Shown piece by piece: positions 18,040 through 25,214 of a stretch of DNA of 64,000 nt. The notes under the pieces are model-generated. The model saw only the letters and a list, made by a program, of their open reading frames with translations. It was not told where the DNA came from and searched no databases. Source of the stretch: VRUE01 sp963702175 (GTDB taxonomy: Bacteria > Actinomycetota > Thermoleophilia > Solirubrobacterales > 70-9). The position numbers and the translations under genes were made by a program. The stretch lies in contig OY969721.1 of assembly GCA_963702175.1 (NCBI GenBank), forward strand, positions 2,356,001 to 2,420,000, written 5' to 3'. Every line of letters begins with the position of its first letter. Position 1 is the stretch's first letter.

Positions 18040-18082
18040 GGGCGCGTGGGCACCTCTCGCCCGGACAAACGCCGGGCTAATT
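18040..18082 (+). repeat. Left half of a 91-bp family 1 palindromic element split by the island
   Basis: Outer arm GGGCGCGTGGGCACCTCTCG (18040-18059), a 7-nt spacer, then 16 bases ending in CTAATT. It is the inverted complement of the right half at 21727-21778. Removing 18083-21730 restores a 91-bp element with perfect 20-bp outer arms and a perfect 28-bp central palindrome, the same architecture and length as 2947-3037. Confidence 0.88.
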
Positions 18083-18260
18083 GAGGGACTAGCGAAACTC
18101 CCCGTGCCGCTCTGGGCGCGGGATCGCTCAGGTAGCTGAAGCAGCAATACCCCGCCCATCAGGGGGCATTACCCCACGCCTCCGACTTCTCCTCCCCTTG
18201 GCCGAGTTCGGCCAGCTTGGACGTTCCTCTGCATTTCGTGCCCCAGCAGGTTTCCCGCAA

Positions 18261-18306
18261 TTTGCGAGATATCAGGAGGTTCCTGTATGGCATCTGCGAG
18301 GTATCA
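18261..18306 (+). promoter_or_regulatory. Paired direct repeats around the methyltransferase ribosome-binding site
   Basis: TTTGCGAGATATCA (18261-18274) and TCTGCGAGGTATCA (18293-18306) are near-identical, one on each side of the AGGAGG site (18273-18278) and ATG 18287, and 32 bp (about three helical turns) apart. Such a pair would suit a repressor that controls the methyltransferase, possibly one of the two DNA-binding proteins at the island's other end. This is inference from position. Confidence 0.4.
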
Positions 18307-19874
18307 AAAATTCGAGACGGGGGTCCTCTATAAGGGGGACAACCTGCGTCGCCTTATTCAGTTCCCCGACGAGTGTGTGGATCTGATTTACCTCGATCCG
18401 CCGTTCTTCTCGAATCGCAAGTACGAGGTGATCTGGGGGGAGGAGGCCGAGATTCGGTCTTTCGTGGATCGTTGGAAAGGCGGGATCAAGCACTACACCG
18501 GCTGGATGGAGAGCCGGATAGTCGAGATGCACCGGCTCCTCAAGCCGAACGGCTCGCTCTACCTGCATTGCGATCCCACGGCCAGCCACTACCTGAAGGT
18601 AATGCTCGACCAGGTATTTGAACGCTCTGGTGGCGGCTTCAGGAGCGAGATTATCTGGAAGCGCAGCAGCGCCCACAGCGACACGAAGCAGGGGCGTCGC
18701 ATGCACGGGCACATCCACGATGTGATCCTCTTCTACACGAAGGGCGACGAGTGGATATGGAACACGATCTACACGCCCTACAGCAAAGAGTACGTCGAGA
18801 ACTTCTATACGCATGTCGAGGAGGAAACCGGTCAGCGCTATCGCCTTGGTGATTTGACCGCAGCGAAGCCCGGCGGAGATGTGAGTTACGAGTGGCACGG
18901 TCGACGGCCCTATCGGGGGCGCTACTGGGCCTATTCGAAAGAAAACATGGATCGGATGCTGGCCGAAGGGCGCATTCACTTCCCGAAAAAGCCGGACGGC
19001 GTCCCCTCCTACAAGCGCTACCTGGACGAGATGCCCGGCGTTCCTCTGCAGAGACGTATGGACGGACCTGAAGCCAGTCACGCGAGGAGAGGAGAAGCTT
19101 GGGTGGCCGACCCAGAAGCCAGAGGTTCTACTTGAGCGAATCATCGAATCGAGCAGCGATCCCGGCCAGGTAGTTCTCGACCCTTTCTGTGGCTGCGGAA
19201 CGACCATCGCTGTTGCACAGCGGCTGCAACGAAAGTGGATTGGCATCGACATCAGCGCGAAGGCGGTCAGCATCATGAAGATTCGCGTCGACAAACTTGG
19301 AGCCAACGCCAAAGTCGTGGGCCTGCCAAGGAGCCTTGCAGACCTCAAAAAGTTGGGCCACTACGAGTTTCAGAACTGGGTTATCGACCGCGTAGATGGC
19401 ATCAGGTCTGCCAAAAAGTCGCGGGACATGGGGATTGACGGATGGTCCTTCTTCGAGCGCCTTCCTATCCAGGTCAAGCAGTGGCGGAAACCTGTTGGGC
19501 GAGAAGAGGTCGACAAGTTCGAGACCGCCATCGAGAGGTCTGGAAAGCACATGGGCTATCTGGTCGCGTTCGAGTTCACCAAGGATGCATACGAGGAGGC
19601 GGCGAGGTCGAGGCAGGTCGGGAAGAACGCCGTAACTCTTGTCCGGGTCAAAGACGTTCTCAACTTCGCCGAACTGGTGGAGGAGGCCGAGATGGAGAAG
19701 CAGGTTCTCGATCTTTCGACTGCTTCACCAGACCTCATGGGCCTTTTCTCAATTGCCACCGAAGAGGCAAGAGAGAAAAAGAGGGAACAGAGAGATCGCG
19801 CCATTGAAAAGCAGCCCGTTGCCACTAAGAACGAGCTTGAGAAAAGCATCGACAGGCCTATGCAGGTCGCGTAG
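18287..19874 (+). pseudogene. DNA methyltransferase (beta class) fused to Mrr-like nuclease domain, frameshifted
   Basis: The first frame (18287-19135) has NLRRLIQFPDECVDLIYLDPPFF (motif IV, DPPF) and target-recognition-like sequence; it then runs into a stop. A second frame, readable from about 19058, continues with VWTDLKPV, GWPTQKPEVLLERI and motif I VVLDPFCGCGTT, so motif order IV-then-I marks a beta-class amino-methyltransferase (N6-adenine or N4-cytosine). One extra base near 19056 explains the break: the expected GVPLQDVW is restored if one A is ignored. After motif I, the protein continues with HYEFQNWVIDRVDG, GIDGW and IQVKQW, a PD-(D/E)XK/Mrr pattern. Joined, it would have ~529 residues and could be a one-protein restriction-modification enzyme. 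Confidence 0.78.
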
Positions 19875-20010
19875 CTTAGCCGCGCTTTTTCGCTTTCTAG
19901 AGCGCTTTTCCGTCCGATCCAAGCCATAGAGTTGGTCGGGCAATAGTCAAGAAAACGGCCCCCGCGACGTTGGTGCGTCCGAGGGCCAGGCCACACGAGG
20001 TAGAAGCTCG

Positions 20011-21141
20011 ATGGCATCACCCAAATTAGCAGGGCATTCGGCCTGCGCCCAGTTGGCAGGACTCCTCGATTCACCCGAGATCGAGCGGCTGGTCGCTGAT
20101 TTGGAAGCGACCCGTTGGACTGGCCGGCCTGGGTACCCGATCCGCACGATGTTGGGTCTGTGCTTCGCCAAGAGCCTCTACGCCATCCCGACCTGGACGA
20201 AAGCCGTTGCCCTGGTCCGCGAGCATTGGGCACTCCAGCGAGCGTTGGGCTGCGAAGGCAACCCGCCGAGCGTCTATGCCGCATATCGGTTCGCAGAAAA
20301 GCTGCGGGCGCACGGCGACAAGCTGGAGCGCTGCATCGACTCGGTAATCGCAGGGCTACATGAGAAGCTGCCGAGCTACGGGCGCGACCTCGCTATTGAC
20401 GCCTCAGACATGCCCGCCTATGCGAACGGCCAGCGCGACATCGGGGAGGTCGAGGAGCCGAAGCGCTTCTCGGATAAGGACGCGACCTGGGGACGCCGCT
20501 CGGCGATCTCGACCCGCAAGGGCGGCTCCTTCTACGGCTACCGCCTGCACCTTTCGGCGTGTGTGGCGACGGGCTTGCCGATCTCCTGGCGGGTCGAGCC
20601 TGCGAACGCCTACGAAGGCTGGCAGGTCGGCCCGCTGCTCGATGAGGCGCGGCGTCGCGGCGCGACGGCCGACACGGCGGCGCTCGACAAGGGCTATGAC
20701 GACGCGGGGGTTCATGTCACCTGCGCCGAGCGCGACTGCTTGCCGGTCATTCCCCTGCGGAAAACCACGGGGGTCAAACGCGGCGACCACAAGCCGCCCC
20801 GGTGTGACCACGGCGAGTGGACCTTCGCCGGATCGGATCGCAAGCGGGGAGCTTCCAAGTGGCGATGCCCGACCGGGGAGTGCAAGCCCGCCTCAACGTG
20901 GATCAAGGCCAGCCGCTTGCACCCGCTGATCCCCTACAAGTCGAAGCGCTGGAATTCGATGTACCGGAAGCGGGTTGCCGTAGAGCGAGAGTTCGGACGG
21001 CTCAAGCACGAATGGGGGTTGCGACCGCTTCGAGTCCGTGGGCTGGAGCGCGTCCGGCTCCACACCGACCTGACGGTGCTGACGAGGCTGGCCTGCACCC
21101 TCTCTCGGGCGCGGGCGGTGTCTACTCCGCTTCGAGCCTGA
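20011..21141 (+). CDS. DDE transposase (IS5/IS1182-like)
   Basis: 376 residues, apparently intact. An N-terminal helical domain (GRPGYPIRTMLGLCFAKSLYAIPTW) of the IS5 type is followed by an RNase H-like catalytic core: first Asp in LAIDASDMPAYAN, second in ALDKGYDD, and Glu in RVAVEREFGRLKHEWG. YGYRLHLSACVATGLP matches the strand after the first Asp in this group. I could not find inverted repeats hugging only this gene; the repeats at 18083 and 21726 may be the ends it acts on. The last 20 bases overlap the convergent XRE gene. Confidence 0.88.
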   Translation: MASPKLAGHSACAQLAGLLDSPEIERLVADLEATRWTGRPGYPIRTMLGLCFAKSLYAIPTWTKAVALVREHWALQRALGCEGNPPSVYAAYRFAEKLRAHGDKLERCIDSVIAGLHEKLPSYGRDLAIDASDMPAYANGQRDIGEVEEPKRFSDKDATWGRRSAISTRKGGSFYGYRLHLSACVATGLPISWRVEPANAYEGWQVGPLLDEARRRGATADTAALDKGYDDAGVHVTCAERDCLPVIPLRKTTGVKRGDHKPPRCDHGEWTFAGSDRKRGASKWRCPTGECKPASTWIKASRLHPLIPYKSKRWNSMYRKRVAVEREFGRLKHEWGLRPLRVRGLERVRLHTDLTVLTRLACTLSRARAVSTPLRA

Positions 21142-21382
21142 ACTGACCAAGCCGCGTGCCTCCCGGCTCCCATGAGAGTCCGGTGAGCAACTCGGCTGGC
21201 TCGACGGCGAGCGCCCCGGCGAGCTTCACAAGGGTGTCTATGCGGCAGACCCGTTCGGCCCGCTCCAGTTGACCCACTGCGGTGCGGTGCAGCGAGGCTC
21301 GCACCGCAGTGTCTTCCTGTGACAGGTTGGCGCGCTTGCGACAGTCGCGGAGGTTCGTGCCGAACTGCTCCGCGACGGTCAT
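21122..21382 (-). CDS. XRE-family helix-turn-helix regulator
   Basis: 86 residues from ATG 21382. The HTH is NLRDCRKRANLSQEDTAVRASLHRTAVGQLERAERVCRIDTLVKLAGALAVEP, the standard XRE arrangement. The start overlaps the stop of the upstream small gene (ATGA), so the two are translationally coupled. A likely role is control of island genes such as the methyltransferase, as controller proteins do in restriction-modification systems. No toxin partner is visible. Confidence 0.82.
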   Translation of the reverse strand: MTVAEQFGTNLRDCRKRANLSQEDTAVRASLHRTAVGQLERAERVCRIDTLVKLAGALAVEPAELLTGLSWEPGGTRLGQFRLEAE

Positions 21383-21591
21383 AGGCCGAGCTGGTCGAAG
21401 TGGACGGCAGCGGCGCTGGGCCGGATGGAGATACCACCGCACTCCAGCAGGCCGATATTTACGAGGTCACGCACGGCGGCCTCTACGTCGTCTGTGTCGA
21501 TCTCGCGGGCGAGGCCCGGAATCGTGAGGGGGTTCGGGTGAGCGTCGAGGACGAGGGCCAGAACGGCTCTCTGGGTAGGCTGGGCCTGCAT
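21379..21591 (-). CDS. Small winged-helix protein coupled to the XRE gene
   Basis: 70 residues from ATG 21591, preceded by an AAAGGGGT site; a GTG at 21615 is a less likely start. The sequence LALVLDAHPNPLTIPGLAREIDTDDVEAAVRDLVNIGLLECGGISIRPSAAA reads as one winged helix (helix-turn-helix plus a short hairpin wing). It overlaps the XRE gene start by four bases and is therefore probably its operon partner. I do not recognise a named family. Confidence 0.62.
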   Translation of the reverse strand: MQAQPTQRAVLALVLDAHPNPLTIPGLAREIDTDDVEAAVRDLVNIGLLECGGISIRPSAAAVHFDQLGL

Positions 21592-21726
21592 CGAAAGTAC
21601 CCCTTTCGGTGCCACGGCCCCGGGCAGTTAGCGCTGCGCCGGGGCCACTTGTTGTCTGGACCCGGCGAACCTGAACTACTCAGCAGCGAAGGGCAAGCGT
21701 TTCGCTAGCCGTTTCGCTGGACCCTC

Positions 21727-21778
21727 AATTAGCCCGGCGTTTTGAGTATCCGCCCGTTCGAGAGGTGCCCACGCGCCC
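21727..21778 (+). repeat. Right half of the split family 1 element
   Basis: AATT (21727-21730) begins the half, followed by AGCCCGGCGTTT, a 16-nt spacer TGAGTATCCGCCCGTT and the outer arm ending at 21778. The spacer is identical, on the other strand, to most of the left spacer of the intact copy at 2967-2982, so the split copy sits in the opposite orientation to the intact one. Confidence 0.88.
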
Positions 21779-21844
21779 TCTCCCCAGTCGGTGTCGCGAT
21801 CCCTCGACACCGCCGCGGGGTGGCTGCGGCGCGATACTGCGGGT

Positions 21845-22633
21845 ATGTCTCCGAAGCTGATGGGCGTGGTCAATGTCACGCCAGACTCGTTCTCCGACGG
21901 GGGGCTCTACCTCGATCCAGCGGCGGCGATCGCGCATGGTCGCGAGCTCGCCGAGCAAGGGGCGGAGATTTTGGATGTGGGCGGGGAATCCACACGCCCT
22001 GGCGCGGAGGAAGTAAGCGAGACGGAGGAGCTGCGGCGGATTGTGCCCGTGATCGAAGGCCTGAACGGCATTGGTGCCGCGATCTCGGTCGACACCTCGA
22101 AGCTTGCGGTGGCCGAGGCGGCGTTGGATGCGGGGGCGTCGATTGTCAATGACGTGACGGCTATGCGGCATGACCCTGAGCTCGGGGCGCTCTGTGCGGA
22201 GCGGGAGGCCGGGCTGGTGTTGATGCACATGCTGGGCGATCCGCGGTCTATGCAGGAGAACCCGGTTTACGCGGACGTGGTCGATGAGGTGAAGGCGTTT
22301 CTGGCGGAGCGGCTGGAGACGGCGGTCGCCGCCGGGGTCGATGAGGAGCGGATTTGGCTTGATCCTGGGATTGGGTTTGGGAAGACCTTGGAGCACAACT
22401 TGGAGCTTCTGCGGCGGCTCGGTGAGCTTCGCGAGCTTGGGCGGCCGATCGTGATCGGAACCTCGCGCAAGAGCTTCATCGGCAAGATCGACGGCTCGGA
22501 CGCCGGGGACCGGATCGGCGGCACCATCGCCTCCTCTGTACTCGCCGCTGCCGATGGCGCCGACGTGCTGCGCGTCCACGACGTTGCCGAGGTGCGGCAG
22601 GCGATCACGGTCGCCGATGCCGTGCTCGGATAG
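21845..22633 (+). CDS. folP: Dihydropteroate synthase
   Basis: 262 residues from ATG 21845; a GTG at 21791 would add 18 residues that show no family similarity. Motifs: MGVVNVTPDSFSDGG at the start, ILDVGGESTRPGA, SVDTSKLAVAEAAL, IVNDVTA, LDPGIGFGKT and IGTSRKSFIG. It joins p-aminobenzoate to dihydropterin pyrophosphate and is the sulfonamide target. The promoter that once linked it to ftsH may have been displaced by the island, so transcription here may start within or at the edge of the element. folB and folK follow. Confidence 0.94.
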   Translation: MSPKLMGVVNVTPDSFSDGGLYLDPAAAIAHGRELAEQGAEILDVGGESTRPGAEEVSETEELRRIVPVIEGLNGIGAAISVDTSKLAVAEAALDAGASIVNDVTAMRHDPELGALCAEREAGLVLMHMLGDPRSMQENPVYADVVDEVKAFLAERLETAVAAGVDEERIWLDPGIGFGKTLEHNLELLRRLGELRELGRPIVIGTSRKSFIGKIDGSDAGDRIGGTIASSVLAAADGADVLRVHDVAEVRQAITVADAVLG

Positions 22634-22641
22634 GTTCATCT

Positions 22642-22700
22642 GAGTGCGGAGCGAGCAAGCGTGCATATCTGACTCTTCGCGCCGCGAGCGAAGCGCGAAA
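22642..22700 (+). repeat. Family 3 intergenic repeat before folB
   Basis: Second copy of the repeat at 15427-15490: AGTGCGGAGCGAGCAAGCG, then TGCAT, a variable middle, and CTTCGCGCCGCGAGCGAAGC. The TTCGCGC/GCGCGAA pair can form a 7-bp stem. It occupies nearly the whole 78-nt gap between folP and folB. Confidence 0.75.
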
Positions 22701-22711
22701 ATGGTGCGTTG

Positions 22712-23134
22712 ATGGATCCGAACGGCAACGGGATCGAGTCGCGGGTCGAGGTCGAGCTGCGTGGGCTCTCGATCTACACGCACCACGGGGTCAGCGACGC
22801 CGAGCAGGAGATCGGCCAGCGGCTCGAGTTCGACATCTCCTTCGACGTGCCCGACTGCGACGCCGTGCTCACCGACCGGATCGAGGACACGGTCGACTAC
22901 GCCGAGGTTTGCGACATCGTCGTCCTCGCCGCTACCGAGCGCAGCTACCGGACGCTGGAGCGGCTTGCCCAGGTGGTCGGCGAGCGGCTGATGGTGCGTT
23001 ATGGATGCGACTCGGTCCGCGTCCGCGCCGCCAAGCCCGAGCCGCCGCTCCCGATCGCCGTCCAGGAGGTCGCGGTCGAGGTCGTCCACGAGCGCGACGA
23101 GGACGCTGAAGAGGAAGAAGACGGCGAGGCGTAG
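22712..23134 (+). CDS. folB: Dihydroneopterin aldolase
   Basis: 140 residues from ATG 22712 (TTG 22709 possible). ELRGLSIYTHHGVSDAEQEIGQRLEFDI is the family start, with VDYAEVCDIV and TLERLAQVVGERLM following; these carry the tyrosine and glutamate that hold the pterin. The C-terminal ~20 residues are very acidic (ERDEDAEEEEDGEA), an extension beyond the ~120-residue norm. It cleaves dihydroneopterin to 6-hydroxymethyl-dihydropterin and glycolaldehyde in folate synthesis. Confidence 0.92.
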   Translation: MDPNGNGIESRVEVELRGLSIYTHHGVSDAEQEIGQRLEFDISFDVPDCDAVLTDRIEDTVDYAEVCDIVVLAATERSYRTLERLAQVVGERLMVRYGCDSVRVRAAKPEPPLPIAVQEVAVEVVHERDEDAEEEEDGEA

Positions 23135-23138
23135 GGCC

Positions 23139-23633
23139 TTGCGTCACGGTTATCTCGGACTCGGGTCGAACGTCGGCGACCGCGAGGAGAACCTGCGGGC
23201 GGCGATCCGGATGCTTGGCGAGCGTGGGGTGGAGGTCGAGGCGATCTCCTCGACCTACGAGACCGAGCCGGTCGGCGAGGTGCTCGACCAGCCCGACTTC
23301 CTCAACGCGGCGATCCGCATCCGCACCGAGTTGGAGCCGGTGGCGCTGCTCGACGCCTGCAAGGAGATCGAGGCCGAACGCGGCCGTGCCCTCGACGCTC
23401 CCCGCCACAGTCCACGCCCGCTCGACGTCGACCTACTGCTGCTAGGCGACCTCGATCTCTCGACCGAGCGGCTCACCCTGCCGCACCCAGAGGTGACCAG
23501 CCGCCGCTTCGTCCTCGTGCCCCTGCTCGAGCTCGACCCGGATCTGACCCTCCCCGACGGGACCCGGCTCGTGGAAGCTCTCGCTTCCCTTGGTCCAGAT
23601 CAGCGTGTAGGTCGCTCGCCCATCCGACTTTGA
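23139..23633 (+). CDS. folK: 2-amino-4-hydroxy-6-hydroxymethyldihydropteridine pyrophosphokinase
   Basis: 164 residues from TTG 23139, four bases after the folB stop. The N-terminus RHGYLGLGSNVGDREENLRAA and the STYETEPVG, PDFLNAAIRI and RPLDVDLLLLGD segments are diagnostic; the two aspartates of DVDLLL bind magnesium, and LPHPEVTSRRFVLVPLLE closes the domain. It transfers pyrophosphate from ATP to hydroxymethyl-dihydropterin, the step before FolP. The stop codon lies in the left arm of the terminator at 23624-23659. Confidence 0.93.
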   Translation: MRHGYLGLGSNVGDREENLRAAIRMLGERGVEVEAISSTYETEPVGEVLDQPDFLNAAIRIRTELEPVALLDACKEIEAERGRALDAPRHSPRPLDVDLLLLGDLDLSTERLTLPHPEVTSRRFVLVPLLELDPDLTLPDGTRLVEALASLGPDQRVGRSPIRL

Positions 23634-23659
23634 CCCCACTCCAGTGTGGTCAAAGTCGG
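23624..23659. terminator. Bidirectional hairpin between folK and the GST-like gene
   Basis: CCGACTTTGACCCCACT (23624-23640) pairs with 23643-23659 with one mismatch and a 2-nt loop. It lies exactly between two convergent genes and includes the folK stop codon. There is no long T run on either side, but AAAGTC/GACTTT ends each stem. Confidence 0.7.
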
Positions 23660-23664
23660 CTGCG

Positions 23665-24429
23665 TCAGGCGGCGGTCGCGGAGCGCAGCGGCTCGAGCCA
23701 GGCGGCGGGAAGGATCGGCGGGGCGTCGCCCGGGTAGTCCGGGATTACGCGCCTCGCGAACTTGCCCGCCGGTCGTGCGTCGATCACGGGGCGGAGGTCC
23801 TGCATCGTCATCGCAAGCCTCAGCGAGGGCGCGATCTGGTAGTCGGCGACGTTGAGCTGTTCGCCGTCGAGAACTCCGGTCTCAATCCAGGCGTCGATCC
23901 GGTCGAGGAAGCCCGGCAGCAGCTCGAGGTCACGGCGAACGTTCTCGTCGGTGGCCTCGTTGTAGCGGGCAGTGAGAGCGAGGATCGGGCCCGCGGTTGC
24001 GACCGCGAGGCCGATTGGAATGCCCAGCTTCGCGCCTTCCGAGTAGCTGCGCAGCGGCGCCTTGTCCTTCTTCAGTACCCACCAGATCGTCTGGCGGATC
24101 GGGTGCTGCAGCTCCTCGTCGCCGAAGCGCTCGGCCTCTTCCACCTTCGCGCGCAGCTCCGGGTCGGCCGGGAAGAGCGGTGGCTCGGGGCGGATCCGGT
24201 CGAGCTCGCGCGCGAGCTCGCGCGAACCCTGCACCTTGCGGCCGTCGATCTTCATCGCCGGCACGGTTTTTTTCGGAAAGCCGAGCGAGCGGACCACGAG
24301 CTTTTGCATCACGGGGAAAAGGTCGGTGCGCTTGAAGGGAATGCCCTTCGCCTTCATCATCGCCTGCACGGCGACGCCGGGGTGAGAGCCAGGGATCGTG
24401 TAGAGCCTCACGTTCACGGCGAGCATCAT
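23665..24429 (-). CDS. Glutathione S-transferase-like protein
   Basis: 254 residues. Residues ~5-80 form a thioredoxin-like GST N-domain (VRLYTIPGSHPGVAVQAMMKAKGIPFKRTDL, then KKTVPAMKIDGRKVQGSRELARELD, with the cis-proline before AMKID). A helical C-domain follows to about residue 220 (LDRIDAWIETGVLDGEQLNVADYQIAPSLRLAM), where the N-cap aspartate motif of GSTs is visible. Actinobacteria usually lack glutathione, so the thiol cofactor or a non-enzymatic role is open. It starts 12 bp from coaX on the opposite strand. Confidence 0.82.
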   Translation of the reverse strand: MMLAVNVRLYTIPGSHPGVAVQAMMKAKGIPFKRTDLFPVMQKLVVRSLGFPKKTVPAMKIDGRKVQGSRELARELDRIRPEPPLFPADPELRAKVEEAERFGDEELQHPIRQTIWWVLKKDKAPLRSYSEGAKLGIPIGLAVATAGPILALTARYNEATDENVRRDLELLPGFLDRIDAWIETGVLDGEQLNVADYQIAPSLRLAMTMQDLRPVIDARPAGKFARRVIPDYPGDAPPILPAAWLEPLRSATAA

Positions 24430-24440
24430 AATCCCGCCCC

Positions 24441-25214
24441 ATGCTTCTCGCGGTTGACGTCGGCAACACCCAGACTCACCTCGGCGCTTTCGAGGGCGAG
24501 CAGCTGATCGAGCACTGGCGCTTCCAGACCCGCGCCGGGGCGACCGGCGATGAGCTGGCCGAGCGGATCGGCGGCCTGCTTACCCTCGGTGAGATCAGCC
24601 TCGACGAGATCGACGCGGTCTGCGTCTCCTCGGTGGTGCCACCGCTCGGCACCCAGTACGAGCAGCTCACAGAGCGCTACCTCGAGGCGGAATGCCTCAC
24701 CGTCGGCCCCGGCATCAAGACCGGGATGGCGATCCGCATCGATAACCCAACTGAGGTCGGAGCTGACCGCCTGGTCAACTCGATCGCCGCTTACGAGCGG
24801 TTTCAGGCCGCCTGCGTGGTCGTCGACTTCGGCACCGGGATCAACATCGACGTGGTCTCGGCCGAGGGTGAATACCTGGGCGGCGCGATCGGCCCCGGCC
24901 TGGAGATCTCGCTCAGTGCGCTGATCGAACGCGCTGCCCGCATCACCCGCATCGACCTCGCCGCCCCGGAGACCGCGATCGGCCGCTCGAGCATCGCCGC
25001 GATCCAGTCCGGGTTTGTCTTCGGCTTCGCCGGCCTGATCGACGGCCTGGTGCGCAGGATCGAAGCTGAGCTGGGAGAGGCGAGCCTGCTGGCCACCGGC
25101 GGCCTGGCTCACGTTGTCGTCCCCTTCACAGAGACGATCGACGAGGTCGATGACATGCTTACCCTCAAGGGTCTGAGGTTGATCCATGAGCGGAACTCGC
25201 CCACAGCTGACTGA
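24441..25214 (+). CDS. coaX: Type III pantothenate kinase
   Basis: 257 residues. The N-terminal phosphate-binding motif LLAVDVGNTQTHLGAFEG and IRIDNPTEVGADRLVNSIAAYERF are diagnostic of CoaX. The second phosphate motif reads VVDFGTGINIDVVS, where most homologues have DFGTATTFD, so this is a variant. EYLGGAIGPGLEISLSAL and GFVFGFAGLIDGLVRRI follow. It carries out the first step of coenzyme A synthesis and is insensitive to CoA feedback in characterised members. It overlaps the dus gene by 29 bp. Confidence 0.92.
   Translation: MLLAVDVGNTQTHLGAFEGEQLIEHWRFQTRAGATGDELAERIGGLLTLGEISLDEIDAVCVSSVVPPLGTQYEQLTERYLEAECLTVGPGIKTGMAIRIDNPTEVGADRLVNSIAAYERFQAACVVVDFGTGINIDVVSAEGEYLGGAIGPGLEISLSALIERAARITRIDLAAPETAIGRSSIAAIQSGFVFGFAGLIDGLVRRIEAELGEASLLATGGLAHVVVPFTETIDEVDDMLTLKGLRLIHERNSPTAD

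Larger units (their letters stand above)
18083..21726. mobile_element. 3,644-bp transposon-like island carrying a methyltransferase-nuclease gene
   Basis: The left end GAGGGACTAGCGAAAC and the right end, read on the other strand, GAGGGTCCAGCGAAAC form terminal inverted repeats with two mismatches. AATT lies directly outside both ends (18079-18082 and 21727-21730), while the uninterrupted element needs only one AATT, so it looks like a 4-bp target duplication. TAGCGAAAC occurs once more near the right end (21700-21708 on the minus strand). Cargo: frameshifted methyltransferase-nuclease, DDE transposase, and two small DNA-binding proteins. Base composition is visibly less GC-rich in the first gene than in ftsH or the fol genes. 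Confidence 0.8.

Noticed and set aside
19003..19030. Another family 2 palindrome core (CCGAAAAAG) inside the methyltransferase gene
   Set aside because: The partner ACTTTTTCGG and the outer arms are absent; it is a coding coincidence.
19875..21200. A separate insertion sequence around the transposase alone
   Set aside because: I found no inverted repeats or target duplication close to 20011-21141; the only supported ends are those of the 3.6-kb island.
18032..21844. A folE gene expected near ftsH and folP
   Set aside because: No GTP cyclohydrolase I motifs occur between ftsH and folP or elsewhere in the window.
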